NCBI RefSeq assembly: GCF_900115505.1
Contig: NZ_FOWQ01000004.1
Coordinates: forward strand, 407,495-471,494
Source of the DNA: Geodermatophilus dictyosporus
GTDB lineage: Bacteria > Actinomycetota > Actinomycetes > Mycobacteriales > Geodermatophilaceae
Direction: 5' to 3'
DNA: 64,000 nt
Shown piece after piece: positions 39,532 to 50,204 of the stretch. Numbering within the stretch: position 1 is the first letter of the stretch; each line of letters starts with the position of its first letter. The notes beneath the pieces were generated by a model, which worked only from the letters and a program-made list of their open reading frames with translations, was not told the origin of the DNA and searched no databases. The translations under genes were made by a program, and so were the position numbers.

Positions 39532-40965
39532 TCAGCGCTCGGCCCAGGACGCGACGAGGATGCTCGCGTCGTCCTGGAGCACGCCGTCCTGGTGGTTGAG
39601 GACCGCGTGCACCAGCCGGCGGACCGTCTCCGGCGGCGGCTGCCCGGCCGCGGCCGCGCGGGTCAGGAACTCGACCAGCCGCTGCTCGCCGAACCACCGC
39701 CCGGCGGCGTCCCGCGCCTCGGTGATGCCGTCGGTGTAGAGCACCAGCCAGTCCCCGGGCTCGAGCACCTCCTCGGCGACCCCGAAGCCCGCCGTCTCGA
39801 GCCCGAACGGCACCCGCCCGCCCGCGCTCAGCTCCTTGACCACCCGCCCGTCGCGCAGCAGCAGCGGCGGCGGGTGCCCGGCACGGACGTACCGCAGCCG
39901 CCCGGAGGTGACGTCCAGCTCGGCCAGCACCCCGGTGACGAAGGCGCTGCCGGGGAACGTGGTCCCGATCACCTCGTCGATCGCGCGGGCCTGGTCGTGG
40001 ATGCCGCGCCCGGCCCGCCGCGTGCTGCGGGCGGCGGCGAGGCTCGCGGCGCTCATCAGGCCGGCACCGAGGCCGTGCCCCATGGCGTCGAGGACGGTCA
40101 TCCACACGGCGTCCTCGCCGAGCGCGTAGTCGAAGGCGTCGCCGCCGACGTCCGCGCTGGGTTCCAGCAGCCCGGCCAGGACGAAGCTGTCGGTCGCGGC
40201 GGTCAGTGGCGGCAGCTGCTGCCACACCAGCTCGGCCGACGGCGACCGCGGGCGGCCGCGCCGGGTGCGCTCCAGGACGTCGCCGTAGACCCCCATCGAG
40301 GTGACCAGGTGGGCGACCATCGAGGCCAGCCACTCGCACTGCTCCCGCAGGTCGGGGTCCTCGAGGTCGCGGGCCGCCGCCACCCGCACCTCCAGCACGC
40401 CCATCCGGTCGGCGCCGTCCAGCAACGGCACCCAGAGGCGGGGGACCCCGCCGGCCTCCGAGGGCAACAGCCGGCCGGCCTGGAAGACCCGGCCGGGCAG
40501 GGTGCCGTCGACGGCGACCGGCTCGGTGCACGTCCGGCCGTCGGGGAGCCGGAGCAGCCACCGCTGCTCGTGGTCGACGACGTGCACGGCGACGTCGACG
40601 CCGAGGACCCGGCCGGCGTGCGCGGCGAGCGGGCCCAGCCGGTCCGGGGGAGCGGAGCGGGCGGCCTCGAGCAGGTGGAGCAGCGCCGCGAGCGGGCCGG
40701 TGGTGGGTCGCGGCGGGCGCAGCGGCCGCGAGTACGGCACCCGGCGGGCCGCGGAGAGCTCGTCGAGCCGCTCGTTGACCGCGACGGCCAGCAGGTCGCC
40801 GTCGACGTCCGGCAGGGACGCCAGCCCGTCGAGGTGCGCCTCCAGGTCGAACAGGTCGCCGTCGCCGCCCAGCTCGAAGTACCGCAGCCACAGCTGCTCG
40901 AGCCCGAGGTCGGCGTGACCGAACGCGGCCCGCAACAGGGTCCGCCGGTCCTCGGCCGACGTCAT
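39532..40965 (-). CDS. PP2C/SpoIIE-type serine phosphatase with GAF-like region
   Basis: A 477-residue protein. Residues about 95-225 resemble a GAF-type sensor (HAGRVLGVDVAVHVVDHEQRWLLRLPDG and MGVLEVRVAAARDLEDPDLREQCEWLASMVAHLV). The C-terminal half is a SpoIIE/RsbU phosphatase with the metal-binding SADVGGDAFDYAL, the MTVLDAMGHGLGAGLMSA block, and GDWLVLYTDGITEARDAAG plus LQDDASILVA near the end. Such phosphatases usually act on anti-anti-sigma factors. Its ATG overlaps the stop of the GAF-ANTAR gene (ATGA), so the two are translationally coupled. No anti-sigma or STAS gene is next to them, so the partner protein is unknown. Confidence 0.87.
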   Translation of the reverse strand: MTSAEDRRTLLRAAFGHADLGLEQLWLRYFELGGDGDLFDLEAHLDGLASLPDVDGDLLAVAVNERLDELSAARRVPYSRPLRPPRPTTGPLAALLHLLEAARSAPPDRLGPLAAHAGRVLGVDVAVHVVDHEQRWLLRLPDGRTCTEPVAVDGTLPGRVFQAGRLLPSEAGGVPRLWVPLLDGADRMGVLEVRVAAARDLEDPDLREQCEWLASMVAHLVTSMGVYGDVLERTRRGRPRSPSAELVWQQLPPLTAATDSFVLAGLLEPSADVGGDAFDYALGEDAVWMTVLDAMGHGLGAGLMSAASLAAARSTRRAGRGIHDQARAIDEVIGTTFPGSAFVTGVLAELDVTSGRLRYVRAGHPPPLLLRDGRVVKELSAGGRVPFGLETAGFGVAEEVLEPGDWLVLYTDGITEARDAAGRWFGEQRLVEFLTRAAAAGQPPPETVRRLVHAVLNHQDGVLQDDASILVASWAER

Positions 40966-41672
40966 CAGCGGAGCCGGCGGACGGTGGAGTCGACCACTGC
41001 ACGGGCCGCCTGCCGCAGCGTGCCGGCGTCCCCTCCGGAGCGGGACAGCAGCATGGCCAGCGCCGTCTCCTCGCCGACCCCGTGCCGGGCCATGAGCACG
41101 CCCTTGGCGGTGCTCACCACGTCGCGGGCCGCGACGGCCCGCCGCAGGTCGTCGCTGGCCCGGCGTGCCCGCTCGCGGGCGGTCACGTGGGTGACCAGCA
41201 GGGCGGCCTGCGCCGCGGACAGTTCGAGCACCTGCGCGTCGTGGGGGGTGAAGGCGCCCGGGACGCCGCCGTAGACCTTGAGGGCGCCGAGCGTGCGGTC
41301 CCCGGCCACCAGCGGGGCGCTCAGGCTCGACAGCAGCCCGAGGTCGGTGGCCGCCGCGGCCCAGCGCGGCCAGCGGCCGTCGGTGTGCAGGTCGTCGGCG
41401 CGCACCAGCGTCCGGCCGGCGGCCGCGGCCAGGCAGGGGCCCTCGTCGAGCTCGTACTGCAGCGCGTCGGCGCGCTCGACCAGCGGGTCGGTCGCCCCGG
41501 ACGTCCGCCGTCCGGACCGGTCCACGATCGACACGCCGGCGCCGGTGGCCCCCGGGACGGTCTCGAGCAGCAGCGAGCTGACGAGGCCGAGCGCGACGGC
41601 CACGGTCTCCTCGGAGAGCAGGAGGCCCGACACACGTGCGGAGACGACCGACAGCTCGTCGGCGAGGGGCAT
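40965..41672 (-). CDS. GAF-ANTAR domain protein
   Basis: A 235-residue protein. Its GAF domain (about 25-160) contains GAGVSIVDRSGRRTSGATDPLVERADALQYELDEGPCLAAA and FTPHDAQVLELSAAQAALLV. The C-terminal ANTAR region has DDLRRAVAARDVVSTAKGVLMARHGVGEETALAMLLSRSGGDAGTLRQAARAVV, with the canonical AKGVLMAR and the conserved Arg/Ala spacing for RNA hairpin binding. It is closer to the standard ANTAR pattern than the protein at 17386. The ATG at 41672 is used; an upstream GTG at MPLADE-8 is possible. It is translationally coupled to the PP2C phosphatase gene, so one signalling pathway may combine RNA antitermination and phosphatase output. Confidence 0.86.
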   Translation of the reverse strand: MPLADELSVVSARVSGLLLSEETVAVALGLVSSLLLETVPGATGAGVSIVDRSGRRTSGATDPLVERADALQYELDEGPCLAAAAGRTLVRADDLHTDGRWPRWAAAATDLGLLSSLSAPLVAGDRTLGALKVYGGVPGAFTPHDAQVLELSAAQAALLVTHVTARERARRASDDLRRAVAARDVVSTAKGVLMARHGVGEETALAMLLSRSGGDAGTLRQAARAVVDSTVRRLR

Positions 41673-41772
41673 GGGTCGGTGGGCGTCGTGACGCACGGGC
41701 ACCTCGAGGGCAGCGGCCGTGGCGACCCCGTGGCTCGAGGACCCGGCCTGCGGCTCCCAGGGTAGTGCCGGA

Positions 41773-42831
41773 TCAGCGGAGGTGGGTCGCGCTCCACCGC
41801 GGCACCGTGCCGCCGTCACCGACCACCAGGCCCCGGCTGGCGAGCAGCCGCACGTGCGCGTCGGTCTCGGTGACGGCGAAGATCCGCATCCGCCGCTCGT
41901 ACTCCGACCACGGCCGCGACCAGGTCAGGTGCGCGGCCAGGTCCCAGGGACTGCTACCGGGGTGCTCCCGGGCGGCGGCCAGCAGCTCGGCGAGGCGGCG
42001 CTCGTGGTGCGCGCGCAGCTCGCGGGTGCGCTCGGCCAGCCCGCGGAAGCGCCACTCGTGGCCCGGCAGCACCTCCTCGACCGCCCGGCCGGCGACCGCC
42101 TCCAGCGACCCGAGGTAGTCGCGCAGCGGGTCGCCCGCGCCACCGGCGTGGGTGGAGATGTTCGGGCTGATCCGCGGCAGCACGTGGTCGCCGGCGAAGA
42201 AGAGCCCGGTCGCCTCGTCGGCGAAGCACAGGTGGCCGGCGGTGTGCCCCGGCGTGTGGACGGCGCGCAGCGACCAGCCGGGCAGGTCCGCGCGGTCGCC
42301 GTCCTCCAGCAGCCGGTCGGGCCGCACCAGCCGCCGCCAGGAGGCCCGCTCCTCGGGGGTGCCGGCGTCGGCGCGGGCGTCGTCCTCCGGGGCGCCGAGG
42401 GACACCAGGAAGGCGACCTCGCGCTCCGTGGACTCCTCCGGGGAGCAGTCGGTCATCGAGCGCAGGTCGCCGGCGTCGGCCGGGTGCATCGCCACCCACG
42501 CGCCCGACGCCTCGCGCACCCGCTGCGCCAGGCCGACGTGGTCGAAGTGCAGGTGGGTGACCAGCACGCCACGCACGTCGGCGACGTCCCCGCCGATCGC
42601 GGTCAGGCCGGCGCGCAGCGCGTCCCAGCTGTCGTCGGCGCCCCAGCCGGTGTCGACCAGGCCCAGCCCGCCGCCGGCGAGCTCGAGCACGTAGGCGTTC
42701 ACCCAGCGCAGCGGCCCGCCCATGGGCACCGGCACCGACCACAGGCCCGGCCGCACCGCCTCGACCGGCGGCACCGCCCGCTCCTGCCAGGCCGTCCGCT
42801 GTGCGTGCCCGGTCACCTCCACGGCCCGCAC
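41773..42831 (-). CDS. metallo-beta-lactamase fold hydrolase
   Basis: A 352-residue MBL-fold protein. The metal site is THLHFDHVG, followed by MHPADAGDL, then AVHTPGHTAGHLCF, LFFAGDHVLPRI and LPGHEWRFRGLAERT, so the HxHxDH ligands and the later His/Asp ligands are present. It ends with the RxHxxRRLxELL winged-helix-like extension of the MBL proteins related to hydroxyacylglutathione hydrolases and actinobacterial LACTB2-type enzymes. The substrate is probably a thioester or an RNA-like molecule; this cannot be fixed from sequence. The start may be the GTG at 42831 or at 42822. It is divergent from the PH-domain gene by 32 bases. Confidence 0.85.
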   Translation of the reverse strand: MRAVEVTGHAQRTAWQERAVPPVEAVRPGLWSVPVPMGGPLRWVNAYVLELAGGGLGLVDTGWGADDSWDALRAGLTAIGGDVADVRGVLVTHLHFDHVGLAQRVREASGAWVAMHPADAGDLRSMTDCSPEESTEREVAFLVSLGAPEDDARADAGTPEERASWRRLVRPDRLLEDGDRADLPGWSLRAVHTPGHTAGHLCFADEATGLFFAGDHVLPRISPNISTHAGGAGDPLRDYLGSLEAVAGRAVEEVLPGHEWRFRGLAERTRELRAHHERRLAELLAAAREHPGSSPWDLAAHLTWSRPWSEYERRMRIFAVTETDAHVRLLASRGLVVGDGGTVPRWSATHLR

Positions 42832-42862
42832 TCTGCCAGCCGTGGCCTGGGACCATGGAGGC

Positions 42863-43354
42863 GTGCCCAGCCCGCCCGCCGCACCCGACCGCGTCACCGC
42901 CGTCCCGCGCCGGCTCCGGCTGGCCTGTGCGCTGGTCGCCGCGGCGGTGGTGGCCGGGATGACCGTCGTCGCCCTGCTGCTGACGTCGTCGTCGACCGGG
43001 GTGGTCGAGTTCGGCCCGGTCGACCAGGTGGCGATGGCCGGCCTCGGCCTGTTCCTCGGCGCCGGGATCCTCGCGCTGGGCCGACCCCGGGTCGACGCCG
43101 ACGCCGCCGGCATCCGGGTGCGCAACCTGCTCGGCCGCGCCGACCTGCCCTGGGACGTCGTCCGCGCGGTGCGCTTCGACCGCGGCGCCGCCTGGGCGAG
43201 CCTCGAGCTGGCCAACGGCGACGAGATGGCCGTCGCGGCGGTGCAGGCCGTCGACGGCGAGCGGGCGGCGGTCGCCGTCGAGGGCCTGCGCGCCCTGCAC
43301 GCGGCGGCGCGGGCCCGGCAGCCCGCGCCGCCGCCCCTGCTCTACGACGACTGA
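42863..43354 (+). CDS. PH-domain membrane protein
   Basis: A 163-residue protein. Two hydrophobic helices lie at about 18-40 (LACALVAAAVVAGMTVVALLL) and 52-72. They are followed by a PH-like domain: VDADAAGIRVRNLLGRADLPWDVVRAVRFDRGAAWASLELANGDEMAVAAVQAVDG. The pattern of a GIRVRNLLGRxDLPWxxVxxVRF strand is the bacterial PH_6-type repeat seen in many actinobacterial membrane proteins. Function and ligand are unknown; the domain is probably on the cytoplasmic side. The GTG at 42863 places the first helix near residue 18. It is divergent from the MBL gene and precedes a hairpin-rich region ahead of infC. Confidence 0.72.
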   Translation: MPSPPAAPDRVTAVPRRLRLACALVAAAVVAGMTVVALLLTSSSTGVVEFGPVDQVAMAGLGLFLGAGILALGRPRVDADAAGIRVRNLLGRADLPWDVVRAVRFDRGAAWASLELANGDEMAVAAVQAVDGERAAVAVEGLRALHAAARARQPAPPPLLYDD

Positions 43355-43361
43355 GGAAGGA

Positions 43362-43413
43362 CCCTCCTGCCCCCCACCCCTCGCTCCGCTCGGGGCGGGC
43401 CCCTGCAGGAGGG
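43362..43413 (+). terminator. long hairpin after the PH-domain gene
   Basis: CCCTCCTGC at 43362-43370 pairs with GCAGGAGGG at 43405-43413. The arms inside it also pair around a CTCGCTCCGCTCGGGG core. A second short stem, GGCCCT/AGGGCC (43413-43429), follows. It ends the PH gene and precedes the infC promoter. Confidence 0.6.
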
Positions 43414-43474
43414 GCCCTGCAGGAGGGCCGTCGCAGCACCTCACCGGGGCCGTTGCAGCACGTCGCGCCCCGGA

Positions 43475-43504
43475 ATGACCGGGGCCGTCGCGACGCTGTA
43501 GCAT
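43475..43504 (+). promoter_or_regulatory. sigma-70-like promoter of infC
   Basis: ATGACC at 43475-43480 and TAGCAT at 43499-43504 are spaced 18 bases apart and placed about 285 bases before the infC start. The transcript would carry a long leader. The fit to consensus is moderate. Confidence 0.5.
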
Positions 43505-43789
43505 GGGCGTGCCTCCCCGCTACACGAGGCGCGCGAACCACCATCCAGCGGCCCTGCCCCGGGCCGCTGACCAAGAGGAGCCCGCTCCCACCTGGCGCCG
43601 TCGAGGCGCCCAGGTCCCGGATCGCGAGAGTCCGGCCCGCCCCGGCCGGCTCTCCGCGACGTGCACGGCCCCCCGTGGGTCCGTGCCGCACCGGCGGACG
43701 GGCCCTGTGAGCACCTGCTCACGGGGCCCGCGTCGTCCCGGTGCCCGGTCGGGCGCGGCTCCTCCCGTGGAATGAGCAGAGGAGAGGCC
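43505..43789 (+). promoter_or_regulatory. structured 5' leader of infC-rpmI-rplT
   Basis: These 285 bases contain no credible gene but several strong stems. ACCTGGCGCC/GGCGCC-C-AGGT lies at 43590-43615, and a TCGCG-GAGAG/CTCTC-CGCGA stem around 43622-43660. A 14-base hairpin, GGGCCCTGTGAGCA/TGCTCACGGGGCCC, lies at 43700-43729. The last stem lies 60 bases before the start and could act as an attenuator or a ribosomal-protein autoregulatory site. L20-dependent control of this operon is known in other bacteria; its use here is inferred. Confidence 0.5.
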
Positions 43790-44371
43790 ATCACCGAGCC
43801 CCGTATCAACGACCGTATCCGCGTCCCCGAGGTCCGCCTGGTCGGCCCCGAGGGCGAGCAGGTCGGCATCGTGCCGATCGGCGAGGCGCTGCGACTGGCG
43901 CAGGACTCCGAGCTGGACCTCGTCGAGGTCGCGCCGATGGCCCGTCCGCCGGTCGTCAAGCTGATGGACTACGGGAAGTTCAAGTACGAGTCCGCCCAGA
44001 AGGCCCGCGAGGCCCGGCGGAACCAGGCGCTCACCGTCATCAAGGAGATGCGGCTGCGCCTGAAGATCGACCCGCACGACTACGAGACCAAGAAGGGCCA
44101 CGTCGAGCGCTTCCTCAAGGGCGGCGACAAGGTCAAGATCACCGTGATGTTCCGCGGCCGCGAGCAGTCGCGGCCCGAGATGGGCTACCGCCTGCTGCAG
44201 CGGCTGGCCGCCGACGTCTCCGAACTGGGCGTCGTCGAGTCCAACCCCAAGCAGGACGGCCGCAACATGGTCATGGTGATCGCCCCGCACCGGAACCAGG
44301 CCGCGACCGACGGCGCCCGCCGCCAGGCCAAGGCCGAGCGCGCCGCCGAGGGTCAGACCCCGACGGGCTGA
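43790..44371 (+). CDS. infC: translation initiation factor IF-3
   Basis: A 193-residue IF-3 with a complete N-domain ([53 protein letters not shown]) and C-domain ([54 protein letters not shown]). The natural start is most likely the ATC at 43790: it lies 5-6 bases after AGAGGAGAGG and matches the rare AUU/AUC starts used by infC in other bacteria. An in-frame ATG at 43772 would add six residues (MSRGEA). Rare start use is known to allow IF-3 to control its own synthesis. It leads the rpmI-rplT operon. Confidence 0.93.
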   Translation: MTEPRINDRIRVPEVRLVGPEGEQVGIVPIGEALRLAQDSELDLVEVAPMARPPVVKLMDYGKFKYESAQKAREARRNQALTVIKEMRLRLKIDPHDYETKKGHVERFLKGGDKVKITVMFRGREQSRPEMGYRLLQRLAADVSELGVVESNPKQDGRNMVMVIAPHRNQAATDGARRQAKAERAAEGQTPTG

Positions 44372-44470
44372 CCCGGGCGCACCGCAGGACCGCACCACCA
44401 GACCGCCGGTGCCGTGCGGCAGCTCCGTGCTGCCGCGCGGCGCCGACAGACACCGACGAGGACCGAGGAC

Positions 44471-44665
44471 ATGCCGAAGCAGAAGACCCACAAGGGCACC
44501 GCCAAGCGGGTGCGCGTGACGGGCACCGGCAAGATCATGCGCGAGCAGGCCAACAACCAGCACAAGTTCGAGCACAAGTCCTCGCGGCGCAAGCGCCGGC
44601 TGGAGAAGGACCAGGTCCTGAGCCCCGCCGACTCGAAGACCGTCAAGAAGCTGCTGGGCATCTGA
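44471..44665 (+). CDS. rpmI: 50S ribosomal protein L35
   Basis: A 64-residue basic protein of standard L35 length. It starts [21 protein letters not shown] and ends with the conserved basic segment [15 protein letters not shown] and SKTVKKLLG. It binds 23S rRNA in the large subunit. The ATG at 44471 is the only start that gives the conserved KQKTHKG at position 3. It lies 99 bases after infC and 34 bases before rplT, the usual operon order. No separate promoter is visible, so it depends on the infC transcript. Confidence 0.96.
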   Translation: MPKQKTHKGTAKRVRVTGTGKIMREQANNQHKFEHKSSRRKRRLEKDQVLSPADSKTVKKLLGI

Positions 44666-44699
44666 GCCCCCGCCTCCCGAACCTGTAAGGAGCTCTCAC

Positions 44700-45086
44700 G
44701 TGGCACGCGTGAAGCGGGCGGTCAACGCCCAGAAGAAGCGCCGGACGACCCTCGAGGCCGCCAGCGGGTACCGCGGTCAGCGCTCGCGCCTGTACCGCAA
44801 GGCCAAGGAGCAGATCCTCCACTCGGCCACCTACAACTACCGCGACCGCAAGGCGCGCAAGGGTGACTTCCGCAAGTTGTGGATCACCCGCATCAACGCC
44901 GCGGCCCGCCTGAACGACATGACCTACAACCGGTTCATGCAGGGCCTCAAGCTGGCCGGCATCGAGCTCGACCGCCGCGTGCTCGCCGAGCTCGCGGTCA
45001 ACGAGCCGGCCGCGTTCGCCGCGCTGGTGGAGACCGCCCGCGCTGCCGTCGCCGCAGCTCCGGCCGGCGGCGAGCAGGCCGCCTAG
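44700..45086 (+). CDS. rplT: 50S ribosomal protein L20
   Basis: A 128-residue ribosomal protein with the conserved start [14 protein letters not shown] and a basic N-terminal half that binds 23S rRNA. The C-terminal domain contains [41 protein letters not shown]. In many bacteria L20 represses its own operon by binding the leader or the intergenic RNA. The GTG at 44700 has a perfect AAGGAG ribosome binding site. It is the last gene of the infC operon; a 23-base inverted repeat lies 90 bases downstream. The length is typical. Confidence 0.96.
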   Translation: MARVKRAVNAQKKRRTTLEAASGYRGQRSRLYRKAKEQILHSATYNYRDRKARKGDFRKLWITRINAAARLNDMTYNRFMQGLKLAGIELDRRVLAELAVNEPAAFAALVETARAAVAAAPAGGEQAA

Positions 45087-45176
45087 GCCGTTCCTGCACG
45101 CTGACGACGCCGTCGGTGTCCGGTCCCCAGGGGCCGGCGCCGGCGGCGTCGCCGTGTGCGGGGCGCGGCCGGCTGA

Positions 45177-45234
45177 CGAGATCTGCACAGTGGCGCCCTC
45201 CCGGCCCCGGAAGGGCGCCACTGTGCAGATCTCG
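45177..45234. terminator. 23-bp perfect inverted repeat after rplT
   Basis: The arm 45177-45199 (starting CGAGATCTGCACAGTGG) is fully complementary to 45212-45234, with a 12-base loop. It is the strongest hairpin in the window and most likely terminates the infC operon. Its unusual length and the match of CGCGAGATCTGC to 38323-38334 also allow a repeated mobile palindrome. Confidence 0.75.
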
Positions 45235-45261
45235 CGGGGAGGGACGAAAGGGGAGGACGAC

Positions 45262-46053
45262 GTGACCGAGCCGCTGACCGAGCGCTCGGGCCGGGTGGCC
45301 GCCGCCCGCAAGCTGACCCGGCGGTCCGGCCGGGACGCCGCGGGCGCCTTCCTCGCCGAGGGCCGCCAGGCGGTGTCCGAGGCGCTGGCGACCGTGCCGG
45401 AGGACGTCCGGGAGGTCTTCGCCACCGAGGCCGCCGCCGCGGCGCACCGCGACCTGCTCGCCGGGACGACCGTGCCCGTGCGGCTCGTCACCGAGAAGGC
45501 CGCCGCCGCGCTGTCGGAGACGGTGACGCCGCAGGGCCTGGTCGCCGTCTGCGCGCTGCGCGACGTGCCCGCCGACGACATGGTCGCCGCGCCGCCCTCC
45601 TTCGCCGTGGGCCTGGCCGGGCTGGCCGACCCCGGCAACGCCGGCACCGTGCTGCGCACCGCCGACGCCTGCGGGGCGGGCGCGGTCGTCTTCGGCGCCG
45701 GGTCGGCCGACCCCTACGGCGGCAAGGCGGTGCGCTCCAGCGCCGGCAGCCTCTTCCACGTCGACGTCGTCCGCAGCGCCCCGCTCGGGCCGCTGGTGGC
45801 TGCCGTGCAGCAGCGCGGCGTCACCGTGCTGGCCGCCGACAGCGGGGGAGAGGCCACCCTCGACGAGCTGGGGGCCGTGCTGGCCGGGCCGGTGCTGTGG
45901 CTGTTCGGCAACGAGGCCCGCGGGGTGCCCCCGGAGCTGGCCGCGGCCGCCGACGCCCGGGTGCGGATCCCCATGCGCGGCCGCGCCGAGAGCCTCAACC
46001 TGGCCGCGGCCGCCGCGATCTGCCTCTACACGACGCAACGGGCGCAGGGTTGA
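45262..46053 (+). CDS. TrmH family (SPOUT) RNA methyltransferase
   Basis: A 263-residue rRNA/tRNA 2'-O-methyltransferase. The N-terminal substrate-binding part has LTRRSGRDAAGAFLAEGRQAVSEAL. The SPOUT core has the knot motifs GLADPGNAGTVLRTADACGAGAVVFGAGSADPYGGKAVRSSAGSLFHVDVV (motif 1, NxGTVLRTADA), WLFGNEARGVPPEL (motif 2) and VRIPMRGRAESLNLAAAAAICLY (motif 3). It probably methylates rRNA, like the TsnR-like enzymes next to rplT and pheS in actinobacteria. The GTG at 45262 has GGGGAGG upstream. Two bases of overlap separate it from the DinB gene on the same strand. Confidence 0.92.
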   Translation: MTEPLTERSGRVAAARKLTRRSGRDAAGAFLAEGRQAVSEALATVPEDVREVFATEAAAAAHRDLLAGTTVPVRLVTEKAAAALSETVTPQGLVAVCALRDVPADDMVAAPPSFAVGLAGLADPGNAGTVLRTADACGAGAVVFGAGSADPYGGKAVRSSAGSLFHVDVVRSAPLGPLVAAVQQRGVTVLAADSGGEATLDELGAVLAGPVLWLFGNEARGVPPELAAAADARVRIPMRGRAESLNLAAAAAICLYTTQRAQG

Positions 46054-46649
46054 GTGGCGGGGTGGACGACGACGCCAAGGCCACCCTGCACCGCTACCTG
46101 GCCGGTGCCCGCGAGGCGCTGCTGTGGAAGCTCGAGGGGCTCTCGGAGTACGACGTCCGGCGGCCGCTGACGCCCACCGGCACTAACCTGCTCGGCCTGG
46201 TCAAGCACCTGGCCTGCGTGGAGGCCGGCTACCTCGGCGGCGTCCTGGGCCTGCCGTTCCCCGAGCCGATGCCGTGGGACGACCCCGGCGCCGGGCCCGA
46301 CGACGACCTGTGGGCGCGCCCCGACGAGAGCCGCGAGGACGTCCTCGGCCGCTACGCGCGGGCCACCGCGCACGCCGACGCGACGATCGCCGCGCTCGCC
46401 CTCGATGCCACCGGCGAGGTGCCCTGGTGGCCCGAGGAGCGGCGCCGGCCCACGCTGCACACCCTGCTGGTGCACGTGCTGGCCGAGGTCGCCCGCCACG
46501 CCGGGCACGCCGACGTGCTGCGCGAGGGCGTCGACGGCGCCGCCGGGCTGCGCCGGGACCACGACAACCTGACCCGCGCCGACGCCGCCGCCTTCGCCGC
46601 CCACCGCGAGCGGCTCGAGCAGGCCGCCCGGGAGGCCGCCGGCCGCTGA
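46050..46649 (+). CDS. DinB family protein
   Basis: A 199-residue four-helix protein. It has YLAGAREALLWKLEGLSEYDVRRPLTPTGTNLLGLVKHLACVEAGYLG, then TLHTLLVHVLAEVARHAGHADVLREGVDG, with the His residues in KHLA and ARHAGHAD at the positions of the DinB metal site. It matches the DUF664/DinB group that includes mycothiol-dependent enzymes; the reaction is unknown. The start may be the TTG at 46050, which overlaps the TGA of the methyltransferase gene by four bases, or the GTG at 46062. It shares a transcript with that gene by spacing. Confidence 0.82.
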   Translation: MSGGVDDDAKATLHRYLAGAREALLWKLEGLSEYDVRRPLTPTGTNLLGLVKHLACVEAGYLGGVLGLPFPEPMPWDDPGAGPDDDLWARPDESREDVLGRYARATAHADATIAALALDATGEVPWWPEERRRPTLHTLLVHVLAEVARHAGHADVLREGVDGAAGLRRDHDNLTRADAAAFAAHRERLEQAAREAAGR

Positions 46650-47824
46650 GCCGCCCGCGCCCGGCCGCCGGTCAGCCCGGCGCCGGCGACGCCGGGACCG
46701 GCACCGCCCGCCGCGGCGCCTGGCGCTGCTTGCGCTCGTACATCCGCAGGTCGGCCGCGTGCAGCAGGTCGGCGAACACCACCCCGTCGGCCGGGCAGAC
46801 GCTCACCCCGACGCTCGCGCCCACGGTGACCTCGGTGCCGCGCAGCGCCACCGGACGGCCGAGGGAGGCGGCGAGCTCGTCGGCCACCCGGGCGGCCTCG
46901 TCGGCCGCGGTCTCCGGCGAGAGGTCGGGCAGGGCCACGAGGAACTCGTCGCCGCCGAGCCGGGCCACCAGGTCGCGGCGGCGGACGCGGTCGCGCAGCC
47001 GCCGCGCCACCACCTGCAGCAGCTCGTCGCCGGCGGCGTGGCCGAACCGGTCGTTGACCGCCTTGAAGCCGTCGAGGTCGACGAACAGCAGCCCGAGCGC
47101 GTCGCCGCGGGCGCGGGTCTCCCAGACGGCCGCCTCCACCTGCTCCTCGAGGCGGCGCCGGTTGAGCAGGCCGGTGAGCGGGTCGGTGTAGGCCAGCTCC
47201 TGGATGCGGGCCAGCGCGGCCGACGTGCGGTCGCGCTCGCGCACCAGCGCGCGCTCGGCCTCGACCCGCGCGGTGACGTCGACCTGCACGCCGATGTACT
47301 GCACGACCGCGCCGTCGGCGTCGTGCACCGGCGCCAGGTGCAGCTCGTTCCACCAGGGCGTGCGCTCGGGGCCGCGCAGGTTGAGCACCGTCTCGCGGCA
47401 GGCCTGACCGGCGGCGACCGCGGCGCGGATGCGGGCCACCGCACCCGGGTCGGTCTCGGTGCTCTGCAGCAGCCGGCAGTTGCGGCCGAGGATGTCCTCC
47501 GACGGCAGCCCGGCGAGGTCCCGGAACGCCTGGTTGGCGTAGACGATCGGCTGGTCGGGCAGCCGCATGTCCACCACGGTGACCCCGCTCGGCGTGGCCT
47601 CCAGCGCGCGGCGCAGCAGCACCTCGGCGTTGCTCGTCCCCACGGCCAGGCCGGTGGCCGGGCGGGCCGCGGGCACGGTCGGCAGCGCTCCGGCAGGGGT
47701 GGCCGTGGGAGCCGAACCGGTGCGCGGCGCCACCCGGGACAGCAGGGACGACGCCGCCCGGGACACCGTCGTCCGGTCGTAGGTGAGCGCGTACTCGAAG
47801 GTGCGCTCGGGGTCGGGGCCGTCG

Positions 47825-50204
<2,380 letters not shown>

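Noticed and set aside
4402..43423. CCTGCAGG recurring in intergenic positions (4402, 25525, 43402, 43416) as a repeat family
   Set aside because: At this GC content a few copies of this 8-mer are expected by chance in 64 kb; only the pair at 43402/43416 shares longer flanks, and that is explained by a terminator hairpin.
43503..43775. 90-codon frame before infC that could be a leader peptide
   Set aside because: Its ATG lies inside the predicted -10 element, it has no ribosome binding site, and the region is dominated by hairpins.
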